Shown here in pieces: positions 1 through 8,570 of a DNA stretch of 64,000 nucleotides. This stretch comes from Rickettsiales bacterium (GTDB taxonomy: Bacteria; Pseudomonadota; Alphaproteobacteria; Rickettsiales; UBA998), in assembly GCA_024304995.1 (NCBI GenBank), contig JAMWZD010000002.1, positions 62,001 through 126,000 on the forward strand, read 5' to 3'. Each line of letters begins with the position of its first letter. The stretch's first letter is position 1. The position numbers and the translations under genes are program-made. Below the pieces are notes generated by a model. The model saw nothing but the letters and a program-made list of their open reading frames with translations, made no database searches and was not told the DNA's origin.

Positions 1-1805
1 ATGGAGCCATTGAAGATGAGGCGGTAAAAAAAGAACGCGCACGCCTGAATGAGGAAATTGCCCGCATTGATGCACAGTTAAAACAGACCAAGCTGGTGGT
101 TGCCAAAAGTGAGGATTCGCTGAAAGCATTAAGCGATATGGAGTCTGAAAAACTGCGCAATAAATTAATGACGCGTCAGTTTTTACCGCTTAACAGTATG
201 GAAGTAACGGACTTTGTCACGGAACTTTATGATTATGCTGCGCAGTTTAACAACTGGCTTGGTCTTGGTGCGTCCTTATTTGCGCTGCTGATATTATCTT
301 TTGCGACCATACCGCTGACAAAGCATGTCAACCAAATGCTGGATAGTGCAAAACACATTGAATTGCGCAAGAAGATGAGCCGAAAACGCGTGATTGTTGT
401 GGTGGTGGCGGCATATTTTGCGGCATTACTACGCTTTGGTGTGGTGAGTTTTGATGATTATCCTGCGCTTGAATATCTGGTGAAAGTGACCTCTGCCATT
501 GCGCTGGCAAGTGTATTATATATGGGGCTTGGTAAATTCAGATTTATTGACCCGAGAAACACCATCATGCAGCTTGGGGAAGACCGACGCAGCTATAGCT
601 GGTTGTGGAACGGAGTGCGACAGATTGCGCGAGTGGTGCTGGCATTAATTCCTGTGATGAGTCTGGCAGGTTATATTAACCTCAGCCTGTATCTTGGCTT
701 GAACATATTAGCCACCATTATGGCACTGCTGGCATTTACTGCACTGCGGTCTTTAGTGGTGTTCCTGAACCGAAAAATCAGCGAGGAGTCACAGAAAAAG
801 GATGAGAAACTTTCTCCGTTAGCCATTACATTAATTGAGCCTGTTCTGGCATTAATGATGATCGGCTTTGCGTCTTTTTTCTGGGGGCTGACATCAGATG
901 ATGTGACAGGGTGGATAGAGAAATATCAAAATGGAATTCCTATTGGTGATATTACTATAGATTTTGGCAGCATTGGCGCGGCGATTGCCATGTTTTTTGC
1001 TTTATATGTATTCACCAAGGTCTCGCAATGGTTTCTGGCAAGCCGCGTTTTTCCGCATACTGCTATGAGCAGCGGCGTACGTGATGCTATTATCGCCATA
1101 TTAGGTTATGTCGGTATTCTGCTTGCCTTTTTAGTCTCTATGGGAGCCATCGGACTGGATCTATCCAATCTGGCGATTGTGGCTGGTGCGCTCTCGGTGG
1201 GTATTGGTTTTGGTATGCAGGCGATTTTTAATAATTTTGTTTCAGGGTTGATATTGTTGTTTGAACGCCCTGTGAAAGTGGGTGACTGGATTGTGGTGGG
1301 AGAACATTCGGGAGTCATCAAAAAAATCCGCGTGCGCTCAACTGAAATCGAAACCTTCCAGAATTCTTCCATCATTGTGCCAAACTCACAGCTTATCAGT
1401 GAAACAGTGACTAACTGGACATTGCATGACCGTGTAGGGCGGGTGGATATTCCCATTGGCGTGGCATATGGCTCAGACACACAGCATGTGAAAAAAGTGC
1501 TTCTGGAAACAGCAGCAGCGCATAAAGAGGTGCGTAGCTATCCTTCACCACAAGTGATTTTTACTAATTTTGGGGATAGCTCGCTGGATTTTGAGCTACG
1601 ATGCTTTATCCATAATATTCGTGATGTATTCCGCGTTTCCAGTGAATTGCGTTTTGATGTGGATGCCGCCTTCCGCGCGAATGAGATTGAAATTCCATTC
1701 CCGCAGCGCGATGTGCATATTATTCCTCCAAAAGAAGCAAAAGTAAAAACGGCGTCAGAAGAGATAGATTCTATGGCGTATGAGGATGACAAAAAGATTA
1801 ACTAG
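1..1805 (+). CDS. Mechanosensitive ion channel, MscS family (5' end outside window)
   Basis: The reading frame is open from the left edge (first full codon at base 3), so the true start lies upstream. The visible part begins with a charged coiled-coil stretch, then several membrane segments, then the MscS core. The core includes the Gly/Ala-rich pore helix (VGIGFGMQAIFNNF), followed by the beta domain (GDWIVVGEHSGVIKKI, RSTEIETF, VPNSQL) and the C-terminal alpha/beta domain (about bases 1060-1740). The length and extra N-terminal membrane segments resemble the larger MscK/YjeP-like branch rather than small MscS. By family it releases solutes from the inner membrane on hypo-osmotic shock. It ends 70 bases before the next gene. 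Confidence 0.9.
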   Translation, partial: GAIEDEAVKKERARLNEEIARIDAQLKQTKLVVAKSEDSLKALSDMESEKLRNKLMTRQFLPLNSMEVTDFVTELYDYAAQFNNWLGLGASLFALLILSFATIPLTKHVNQMLDSAKHIELRKKMSRKRVIVVVVAAYFAALLRFGVVSFDDYPALEYLVKVTSAIALASVLYMGLGKFRFIDPRNTIMQLGEDRRSYSWLWNGVRQIARVVLALIPVMSLAGYINLSLYLGLNILATIMALLAFTALRSLVVFLNRKISEESQKKDEKLSPLAITLIEPVLALMMIGFASFFWGLTSDDVTGWIEKYQNGIPIGDITIDFGSIGAAIAMFFALYVFTKVSQWFLASRVFPHTAMSSGVRDAIIAILGYVGILLAFLVSMGAIGLDLSNLAIVAGALSVGIGFGMQAIFNNFVSGLILLFERPVKVGDWIVVGEHSGVIKKIRVRSTEIETFQNSSIIVPNSQLISETVTNWTLHDRVGRVDIPIGVAYGSDTQHVKKVLLETAAAHKEVRSYPSPQVIFTNFGDSSLDFELRCFIHNIRDVFRVSSELRFDVDAAFRANEIEIPFPQRDVHIIPPKEAKVKTASEEIDSMAYEDDKKIN

Positions 1806-1874
1806 TATAATGCGGAAATTTCAACACGCAGTATATGTATAATTTGAACTGGTAAGAATTTATGAGCAGATCAA

Positions 1875-2234
1875 ATGACGAAGCATATTATTATAATTGA
1901 CAATTTTGACTCAGGCGGACGGGTGCTAGTGAATGCAGTGACTGCTCTGAACTATCACCCCTATCATGCAGATAATATTCATGATGCTAAGCAGTATATG
2001 GATAAACATCAGGCGTGCCTGATAATTGTTGCAATGACAGTGAGATATAAAAGCGCATTTGATCTGATGCCAAAGCTGAAACCTGCTTTAAATGTGCCTG
2101 TTATCGGTATCTCTGCAGATATTACCATTGAGAAGCGCAAGAAAGCGCGGGAAGCGGGAATGGAAGATATTATTCCGCGCTCGATTGCTATGGAAGAACT
2201 GCAGAATATTATTGAGCAATATGTGTCACAATAA
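1875..2234 (+). CDS. Pseudo-receiver domain protein (response-regulator fold)
   Basis: This is a 119-residue stand-alone protein with the alternating beta/alpha pattern of a CheY-like receiver. The acidic start is reduced to IIIDNFD. The strand that normally ends in the phospho-accepting Asp reads IIVAMTV, with no Asp. The Ser of beta-4 is present (GISAD), and the usual Lys-Pro of beta-5 is Pro-Arg (IIPRSI). It is therefore likely to act without phosphorylation. No kinase or output domain is adjacent. Its last 26 bases overlap the 3' end of convergent miaA. The fold assignment rests on pattern only. Confidence 0.7.
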   Translation: MTKHIIIIDNFDSGGRVLVNAVTALNYHPYHADNIHDAKQYMDKHQACLIIVAMTVRYKSAFDLMPKLKPALNVPVIGISADITIEKRKKAREAGMEDIIPRSIAMEELQNIIEQYVSQ

Positions 2235-3120
2235 TATCCACTAAACTATCCAGGCTTTGCTGCATATCCAGCGCATATATAGTTTCATATTGATGTGACA
2301 TCCAGGTGATCTGACGTTTTGCGTAACGGCGGGAATTGGTCTTTGCTTTCTGGACCGCGTCATCATGTGATAATGTGCCGTCAAAATAATCCAGCAATTC
2401 ACGCACTCCAACGGCGCGACATAATGGCAATTCTCTATCCAGCCCTTTTTCATGCAGCAATCTGGCTTCTTCCAACCCGCCTTTATTTATTATGATGTCG
2501 TAGCGTCTGTTAATGCGTTCATACAGTACCTGCCGTTCCCACGTGCATGAAAATAGTGTGAAAGATGCATCTGGCAATGGCACAGTCACTGGCTGGGATT
2601 GCCAGTAACGCAGAGATTTGCCTGTGCTTTGTATCACTTCCAGCGCGCGTGATATGCGCTGCGTATCATGAGGTTTTAACTCTGCCGCCATATCAGCATC
2701 TGCTTGTTGCAGCATAGAGTGCAAATTCTCTTTTGGCAGACTTCGAATATAATTGCGTATGGTTTCATCAATATCGGGGATAATGCTCAATCCTGATATG
2801 AGAGATTTGACATATAAGCCCGTGCCACCAACAATAATCGGAGTTTTGTTATGACTTTGAGCAATTTGAATCTGTTCAACACATAAACCGCACCAGCGCG
2901 CAGCGCTGCAGGGGTCATCTGGTTCTAAAATGCCATATAATGAATGGGGCGCATCATTTTGTTCTGCCGCATCAGGTTGAGCAGTAAGCAATGGTGCAGC
3001 GTTATATATCTGCATACTATCAGCGTTAATGATAACACCATCACTTTGTTTTGCCAAAGCAATCGCCAAAGCAGATTTTCCAGATGCAGTAGCACCTGTT
3101 ATAACGGGGATTGATTTCAT
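2209..3120 (-). CDS. miaA: tRNA dimethylallyltransferase
   Basis: MiaA transfers the dimethylallyl group to A37 of tRNAs that read U-starting codons. The 303-residue protein has the expected length. It opens with the P-loop GATASGKS, followed by the substrate-binding NADSMQIYN segment, the GGTGLYVKSL motif and the conserved R-x-x-RALEV region. Near the C-terminus is the tRNA-binding DDAVQKAKTNSRRYAKRQITW stretch, here cited only as the D-A to T-W segment. The start is the ATG whose P-loop lies about ten residues in. It is convergent with, and overlaps, the pseudo-receiver gene. Confidence 0.96.
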   Translation of the reverse strand: MKSIPVITGATASGKSALAIALAKQSDGVIINADSMQIYNAAPLLTAQPDAAEQNDAPHSLYGILEPDDPCSAARWCGLCVEQIQIAQSHNKTPIIVGGTGLYVKSLISGLSIIPDIDETIRNYIRSLPKENLHSMLQQADADMAAELKPHDTQRISRALEVIQSTGKSLRYWQSQPVTVPLPDASFTLFSCTWERQVLYERINRRYDIIINKGGLEEARLLHEKGLDRELPLCRAVGVRELLDYFDGTLSHDDAVQKAKTNSRRYAKRQITWMSHQYETIYALDMQQSLDSLVDIIVTHIAQ

Positions 3121-3194
3121 CTGCGGATATTAGCAAACAAAATTTAATATGTCCTCATAATAAAGTTAATGTTTAATTAATATTTAAATAATAT

Positions 3195-3223
3195 TTGTTA
3201 CAATTGTGTGAATGTGATATAAT
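3195..3223 (+). promoter_or_regulatory. Sigma-70-like promoter of the beta-helix gene
   Basis: TTGTTA (3195-3200) and TATAAT (3218-3223) are separated by exactly 17 bases in an A+T-rich gap. The predicted transcript would begin near 3230. This rules out a TTG start at 3195 and supports the ATG at 3279 for the downstream gene. Confidence 0.65.
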
Positions 3224-3278
3224 ACTAGAAATATACTTAAACATAAAACGCTATTATTTGCATTTTCAGGTTATTATT

Positions 3279-6146
3279 ATGAAATTATTTGTTGTTCCTC
3301 TTGTCGCCGCTTTATCATTGACTGCATCACATACTGCATTGTCATCCAGCATGAGGGCTATAGAGAAAGTTGACATGTCTCAACCAAAAGCAGCGAATGC
3401 CCTTTATGTTGCTCCAAAAGGCAGTGATATGAACGATGGCGCATATCAAACACCTTTTGCAACCATTGAAGCAGCGGTAAATGCGGCGAAAGCAGGGGAT
3501 GTGGTCTATGTATCTGGTGGTGTTCATGTGCTGCAAAAGGGGCAGGATCTGAGCAATAGCGGAACGGCAACAGATAATATTGTTATAAAACCACTTAATG
3601 TTAATGACCCTGTTATTATCGACGCATCAGCATTGTCTATTTCCAAAGCGCCAGCTTTGAGCATATCAGGTGCGCACATCACTATTGATAATCTGCATAT
3701 TTTAGGTGCATCGGGTGACGCAGTTCATGTTGCAGGTGATCATGTGACGTTATCTAATAATGTTTTTGCTGATGCAAGTGATGCTGCAGTGCGCCTTGCT
3801 GATGGCGTTACGCATACGACTTTAAAGGGCAATGAAATTAAAAACAGTGCATCTGGTGAAGGCGCTATTCTTGCCAAAAATGCCAGAAATCTGAAAGTGC
3901 TGGAAAATCACATATATAACAATAAAACAGCATTATCGCTTGATGCTACAGAAAATGTGATAGTTGAAAATAATATTATAAATGATAATAGCGTACAACA
4001 TGTATTGCTGAATGATGTCAGCAATCTTCGTATAGTGAATAATGAGATTTTCAGTAGTAATGACGTAGATGCTGTAGCTGCCTTGACGGTATCATCGGAC
4101 ACTAAATATTACACGGTCGCAGATAATATGATGCATAATATTGCTTCGGTTTTAGTGCAGGAAGACGGAAAAACAGGCAAAGCAGATGCATTACAGAATA
4201 TCGTTATTAAGAATAACACTTTCTATAATGTAGTCGACACCGCATTAAAGACCCACTCACCTGTTACTGGCAGTAATGATGTCCAGTTTGCAAATAATAT
4301 CACGCATCAGCAAAGTAGTGATATCGCTTCTGACGCTGCATATAATAATAACTGCTTTTCTGGTCAGCTTCCTAAAGGGGTGTCAGGCAGAAATAACGTA
4401 GTTGCATCTGTTAATTTGCAGGATAATGAAAAGCCAGTTTCCATAAATAATATTGTCGTAGATGCATCATGTAGTCTTGCAGGTGCGAAAGCGTTTGAAA
4501 CCTTAGAATTTGCTGATAGTAGTGTAACGCTTCCACAAAAGGAAATTACTGCTGTCGCATCAGCAGCGGATATTTTGCCAGAAATGGGTGTTCTTTCAGA
4601 CGTACAAACCGTACAACGTGATTTTATACTTCAGGATGATAGAGTGTTAAATAATATGGTCAGTTCTAATCAGACCAATAACGCATCAGACAGAAATGTT
4701 ATTCCAGAAAACCTGATGAACAACCAAACCATGATGGCTATGATTCGTGATATAATCACTAGTATAGTCACAAATATTATGTCTTCTATTTTCAGCGGAC
4801 AGGGTTTCAATACTCCTGCAGCAGAATCATTCGCACCGCCCCCTGTTTCTTCTCCTGCTACTACGACACAGGCTGTTGCATCAAATAATAGTGTGGAAAG
4901 AGTAATGCCACCACAACCATCTGCTGCAAGAGTTCAAGAAGCCTCAAAGCCTGAATCTGTAGCTGCACCAACTAAAACATCTTCACCTCAAAAAAAGTCT
5001 GCACCCTCAACAGTTGATGCATCTTCATCACAACCTGCGCGTAATATATCAGGGGAGGGAGCAGTGAAAAGCGCGTCAGCAAGTGCAGCGCCTGCATCTG
5101 ATGATTCTAATAGTAATGTGTCAGTAAACACATCTAATGTGCAAACAGAAAACAATACGCCATCAGAAAGAAAGATGCCTTCAGAAAAAAATGTAGCTTC
5201 AGCAGATGACGTTACAACTGAAGTGGCATCAAATGAATCAAGTACCAAAAATAACGGCGTAACAGCTGCCCCTGTAGAAGAAACTGTGAATGATGTTGCT
5301 ATAGCACAAAATACAACGATGCAAGAAAGTAATATATTTATTCCTTCTGCAAAGAATGCAGCAATTACAAACGATTTTGTGTGTAACTTTGATATGGCTG
5401 CTAAAGAAGCTGCTGCAAAAAATGACCCGCTTACAGATTGCACAGTGAATGACTGGCGCGGTGAACCCACGGTTGGGGAACTAAAATCACCTGCGTGGGG
5501 TAGTGGTTCATATGCTGGCAAGACCTGCCGTACTTTAAGCTCTGACGGAACGATGTTGACTGTTGATTTTAAAATAGATGCAGGAGGATATGATACAGCA
5601 ATACAGTCTTTCTCTAAAGAACTTGGGACTACGGAAACAAAGGTAGATGATGTACCTGCATCATTAAAAGTAACTAGTTCTTACTCTATGCAGATGGAGG
5701 GAGATGGTTTTGACTGGTATGTGCTAGGGCCTAAAGTTGGCATATGGCCATGTACAAGTGAACAGGAATGCCCTGACACATTCTGGCCTGAATGGTATGA
5801 AAATTATATTGTTGAATATAGTGATAAATCACCAGAAGAAATGCATGAGAGCAAAATTAAAAGTTATGTTCCTGGAAAAGAAAATAAATATCTCGGTGAA
5901 ACTACTCATGAAGGCAGCACATATAAGCATTATCTCGTTCATCATGCAGAATGGAAACAAATGTGGTCTATACGTCAGGATTATAGATTGGCAGGAACAG
6001 TAGGCATTAAACATTTTCTGGATGTATGGCGTAAAGCAGGAATGCCAAACTATTATGTCCAAAAGGTGAAAGCAAATTTTGAATCAGGTGGAAAAGGCTG
6101 CGCACAGTTAAAAATCAAAGATGCTTTAATAAGCAAGGTTTACTAA
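3279..6146 (+). CDS. Secreted beta-helix protein with C-terminal GH11 (xylanase)-like domain
   Basis: The 955-residue protein starts with a signal peptide (MKLFVVPLVAALSLTASHTA). Residues about 40-390 form a right-handed parallel beta-helix with many Asn-rich turns. Its start (YVAPKGSDMNDG, ATIEAAVNAAKAGD) is typical of DUF1565/NosD-like sugar-binding helices. Residues about 500-690 are a low-complexity Ser/Ala/Pro/Asn linker. The last 260 residues resemble GH11 xylanases: YENYIVEY (Glu841 at the nucleophile position), YLGETTHEGSTYKHY, MWSIRQDYRLAGTVGIKHF and WRKAGM. The second catalytic Glu (normally in ATEGYQSSG) appears replaced, with Asn933 in KANFESGG. Polysaccharide binding or cleavage outside the cytoplasm is likely, but the substrate is unknown. 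Confidence 0.8.
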   Translation: MKLFVVPLVAALSLTASHTALSSSMRAIEKVDMSQPKAANALYVAPKGSDMNDGAYQTPFATIEAAVNAAKAGDVVYVSGGVHVLQKGQDLSNSGTATDNIVIKPLNVNDPVIIDASALSISKAPALSISGAHITIDNLHILGASGDAVHVAGDHVTLSNNVFADASDAAVRLADGVTHTTLKGNEIKNSASGEGAILAKNARNLKVLENHIYNNKTALSLDATENVIVENNIINDNSVQHVLLNDVSNLRIVNNEIFSSNDVDAVAALTVSSDTKYYTVADNMMHNIASVLVQEDGKTGKADALQNIVIKNNTFYNVVDTALKTHSPVTGSNDVQFANNITHQQSSDIASDAAYNNNCFSGQLPKGVSGRNNVVASVNLQDNEKPVSINNIVVDASCSLAGAKAFETLEFADSSVTLPQKEITAVASAADILPEMGVLSDVQTVQRDFILQDDRVLNNMVSSNQTNNASDRNVIPENLMNNQTMMAMIRDIITSIVTNIMSSIFSGQGFNTPAAESFAPPPVSSPATTTQAVASNNSVERVMPPQPSAARVQEASKPESVAAPTKTSSPQKKSAPSTVDASSSQPARNISGEGAVKSASASAAPASDDSNSNVSVNTSNVQTENNTPSERKMPSEKNVASADDVTTEVASNESSTKNNGVTAAPVEETVNDVAIAQNTTMQESNIFIPSAKNAAITNDFVCNFDMAAKEAAAKNDPLTDCTVNDWRGEPTVGELKSPAWGSGSYAGKTCRTLSSDGTMLTVDFKIDAGGYDTAIQSFSKELGTTETKVDDVPASLKVTSSYSMQMEGDGFDWYVLGPKVGIWPCTSEQECPDTFWPEWYENYIVEYSDKSPEEMHESKIKSYVPGKENKYLGETTHEGSTYKHYLVHHAEWKQMWSIRQDYRLAGTVGIKHFLDVWRKAGMPNYYVQKVKANFESGGKGCAQLKIKDALISKVY

Positions 6147-6764
6147 TCAGCGGTGTTTTGAATCTGAGTTGATAATATTTGGTAGGGACAATGTAGCATC
6201 CTTACCAAATTCGACGATACTATCCAAAGAGTCGCGCACACTATTAATAGCAGATTCCAGTTCTGAAGGCTCTTTCTGCTCAGCAGCAATAGCATCTTTT
6301 GGTGGTACATCACGATTTCTTATAGATGAATATAATTCGGGTTCGGTCTGGCTCAGGCTTTCCAATGCAACAGGCTGATTATATATTTTCTGATCATGCT
6401 CATCCAAACGATTTTTCAGGGTTGATGCCTGAGTGCCGATGAAACTGGAAATGCCCGCGCCATGTGCCTTAATCTCAACTTCACCACTATTCTCATTTAT
6501 GCTTACTGCATATTCAGGGCTGAGAAGAACGCCACTTGGCAGCAATGTTGCTGTGTCGGTGGGTTTAAATATCCCTGCTTCCTCTGTTACAATAACCGCC
6601 TCTGCATTTTCAACCTGCTCTTTGTCAGATAAAGGCACTAAAGTGAAAGGCTGTCCTGTTTCAATCGTTGGAACAACAGCATATATTCTGCCTTCCAGCG
6701 ATTCACGTTGTTCATCATTTAAAGATACATGTATGGTTGCATCAGGTAATTTCCAGTCACTCAT
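6147..6764 (-). CDS. Hypothetical acidic protein, 205 residues
   Basis: I do not recognise a family. The protein has no signal peptide or membrane segment and is acidic. The N-terminal half looks beta-rich (IHVSLNDEQ, IYAVVPTIETGQ, GVLLSPEYAVSIN). The C-terminal half looks helical and polar (residues about 110-205). Translation has a good Shine-Dalgarno (GCAGGAG) before ATG 6764. That site lies inside the 3' arm of a long hairpin (6771-6832) downstream of the aldehyde dehydrogenase gene, so the two genes may share a transcript. Its stop abuts the stop of the convergent beta-helix gene with no gap. Confidence 0.7.
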   Translation of the reverse strand: MSDWKLPDATIHVSLNDEQRESLEGRIYAVVPTIETGQPFTLVPLSDKEQVENAEAVIVTEEAGIFKPTDTATLLPSGVLLSPEYAVSINENSGEVEIKAHGAGISSFIGTQASTLKNRLDEHDQKIYNQPVALESLSQTEPELYSSIRNRDVPPKDAIAAEQKEPSELESAINSVRDSLDSIVEFGKDATLSLPNIINSDSKHR

Positions 6765-6770
6765 AATAAA

Positions 6771-6832
6771 ACTCTCCTGCTTATCAGCATATCAAATAAA
6801 TCTTTTGAAAATGCTAAGAAGCAGGAGAGAGT
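6771..6832 (-). promoter_or_regulatory. Hairpin containing the ribosome-binding site of the 6147-6764 gene
   Basis: CTCTCCTGCTT (6772-6782) pairs perfectly with AAGCAGGAGAG (6819-6829). After a 3x3 internal loop, AGCAT (6786-6790) pairs with ATGCT (6811-6815), leaving a 20-base loop. On the minus-strand transcript the distal arm contains the Shine-Dalgarno and is followed by TTTTATT. It could be a leaky terminator of the dehydrogenase gene, a translational block, or both. Confidence 0.6.
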
Positions 6833-6840
6833 CTTATGAA

Positions 6841-8247
6841 TTACTCTGCAGTGACCATAACCGATTTGATATTCACAAATTCGCGTACACCAAAGCCGCC
6901 ATGTTCACGCCCATAACCACTATTTTTAACGCCGCCAAATGGCAGGTTCGGTTTTGACCCGTGATACCCGTTAACATTCACCATGCCTGTGTCAATTTTG
7001 GTGCGTGCAATTTCAATGCCGCGCTTGGTGTCTTTTGTGAACACGCCGCCGCCCAGCCCATATTCATGGTCGTTGGCAATGCGGATGGCGTCTTCTTCGT
7101 CTTTGGCTTTGATCAATGATGCCACAGGGCCGAACAATTCTTCATCATAAGCAGGCATACCTGAGGTTACGTTTTCCAAAATCGTAGCAGGGTAATATGC
7201 GCCTTTGCCGTCTGGCAATGTTCCGCCAACCAGACATTTAGCCCCTTTTTTGATGGAATCGCTCACCTGTTTATGCAGTTTTTCGCGCACATCATCGCGG
7301 GCCAGAGGTCCCATATCCACATCTTCTTTTGTGGGATCTCCATAAGAAATATCTTTCATAGCGGCAACGAACTTTTCCTTGAATGCGTCATACACATTTT
7401 CAACAACGATGAAGCGTTTTGCGTTCACGCAGGTTTGACCTGAGTTAAAAATACGCGCTGGCACGCAGGTTTCAACCGCCTGTTCAATATCAGCATCTTT
7501 CAGCACAATGTAAGGGTCGCTTCCGCCCAGTTCCAGCACTGACTTTTTAAGATGTTCACCCGCTTTTGCACCCACTACTTTGCCGCCTTCCGCGCTGCCA
7601 GTCATGGTGACTCCGCGTATGGCTTGATGTGCAATCAGTTCATCGGCTGTTTCATCATCACAGTATATAGCGTTAAATACATGCTCTGGAAGTCCAATCT
7701 CATTGCATAAATCCTGCAGGTCTTCTGCCACACCCCAGACGCATTCCGCATGTTTAACCACCATCGTGTTTCCAGCCAGAAGATTAGGCACAGTGCAGCG
7801 CACAATTTGATACATCGGAAAATTCCACGGCTGCATGGAAAGAATGACACCAAGCGGTTGATAGGTGACCAGCGCATAGCCATCATCCATGTCACGCTTT
7901 TCATCCTGTAATTGTTTTATGTCATGCTTGGCAGTGTAATCACAAAGCTCGGCGCATTTTTCCACTTCACCAATCGCCTGTTTAATGGGCTTGCCCATAT
8001 GGCGTGTCATGTTCTGGGCTAAACGCTCCTTGTTGCTTCGTAACGCTTCACCAAGTTTGCGGAGATAATCCGCTCGGGTTTCAATATCCGTGTTTTTCCA
8101 GGATTGAAACGCTTTATGGGCATTGTCTGCAACCGCCTGCACCTCTGCCAGTGACTGTGGCTGATAGGTTTTTATTGTTTCACCTGTGGCAGGATTAACG
8201 GTGCGAACCGCATCTGAATTTGTGTTTATGGAATGTAGCTGTGCCAT
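6841..8247 (-). CDS. NAD(P)-dependent succinate-semialdehyde dehydrogenase-type aldehyde dehydrogenase
   Basis: The 468-residue soluble enzyme is of the aldehyde dehydrogenase superfamily and oxidises an aldehyde to the acid. The general base Glu sits in LELGGSDPYIV and the catalytic Cys in NSGQTCVNAKRF. The nucleotide-binding GSAEGGKVVG and the C-terminal LPFGGVKNSGYGRE are intact. The pattern is closest to the YneI/Sad branch of succinate-semialdehyde dehydrogenases, but substrate cannot be fixed from sequence. It lies upstream of the 6147-6764 gene on the same strand, separated by the hairpin above, and is not next to GABA-pathway genes. Confidence 0.88.
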   Translation of the reverse strand: MAQLHSINTNSDAVRTVNPATGETIKTYQPQSLAEVQAVADNAHKAFQSWKNTDIETRADYLRKLGEALRSNKERLAQNMTRHMGKPIKQAIGEVEKCAELCDYTAKHDIKQLQDEKRDMDDGYALVTYQPLGVILSMQPWNFPMYQIVRCTVPNLLAGNTMVVKHAECVWGVAEDLQDLCNEIGLPEHVFNAIYCDDETADELIAHQAIRGVTMTGSAEGGKVVGAKAGEHLKKSVLELGGSDPYIVLKDADIEQAVETCVPARIFNSGQTCVNAKRFIVVENVYDAFKEKFVAAMKDISYGDPTKEDVDMGPLARDDVREKLHKQVSDSIKKGAKCLVGGTLPDGKGAYYPATILENVTSGMPAYDEELFGPVASLIKAKDEEDAIRIANDHEYGLGGGVFTKDTKRGIEIARTKIDTGMVNVNGYHGSKPNLPFGGVKNSGYGREHGGFGVREFVNIKSVMVTAE

Positions 8248-8365
8248 GATATGTTCCTCTGTAAATTGTTCTGAGTAAAAGGATGGGAAGTTGCGTATAA
8301 AATATCTATGGGCAACCGTAAATTCTTTAAAACATGATGTTGCTGTTTAGAAATCGAAACCAAAA

Positions 8366-8450
<85 letters not shown>

Positions 8451-8475
8451 AAACCTATAAGTCTGGCAGACTCTT

Positions 8476-8503
8476 GTTATATCGTGCAGAATTTTATTTT
8501 CAA
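8476..8503 (-). promoter_or_regulatory. Promoter of tRNA-Leu
   Basis: On the minus strand TTGAAA (8503-8498) and TATAAC (8481-8476) are separated by 16 bases. The -10 box ends about 25 bases before the tRNA 5' end. A short palindrome (AGTCTG/CAGACT) lies in the intervening leader. Confidence 0.55.
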
Positions 8504-8533
8504 TCCTTTTTAACGAAATAGGGAGGGGTTTTA

Positions 8534-8562
8534 TTGTAACTGAGGGCTTTTTTCATTATAGT
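8534..8562 (+). promoter_or_regulatory. Promoter of dsbB-coq7
   Basis: TTGTAA (8534-8539) and TATAGT (8557-8562) are separated by 17 bases. The predicted transcription start falls within a few bases of the dsbB ATG (8571), so the mRNA may have almost no leader. Confidence 0.45.
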
Positions 8563-8570
8563 AAGAGAAT

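Noticed and set aside
3195-3278. N-terminal extension of the beta-helix protein from a TTG
   Set aside because: It overlaps the predicted promoter and precedes a clear signal peptide starting at ATG 3279.
4988-5521. A 177-residue Ser/Thr-rich minus-strand frame
   Set aside because: It is antisense to the low-complexity linker of the beta-helix protein and only reflects its codon composition.
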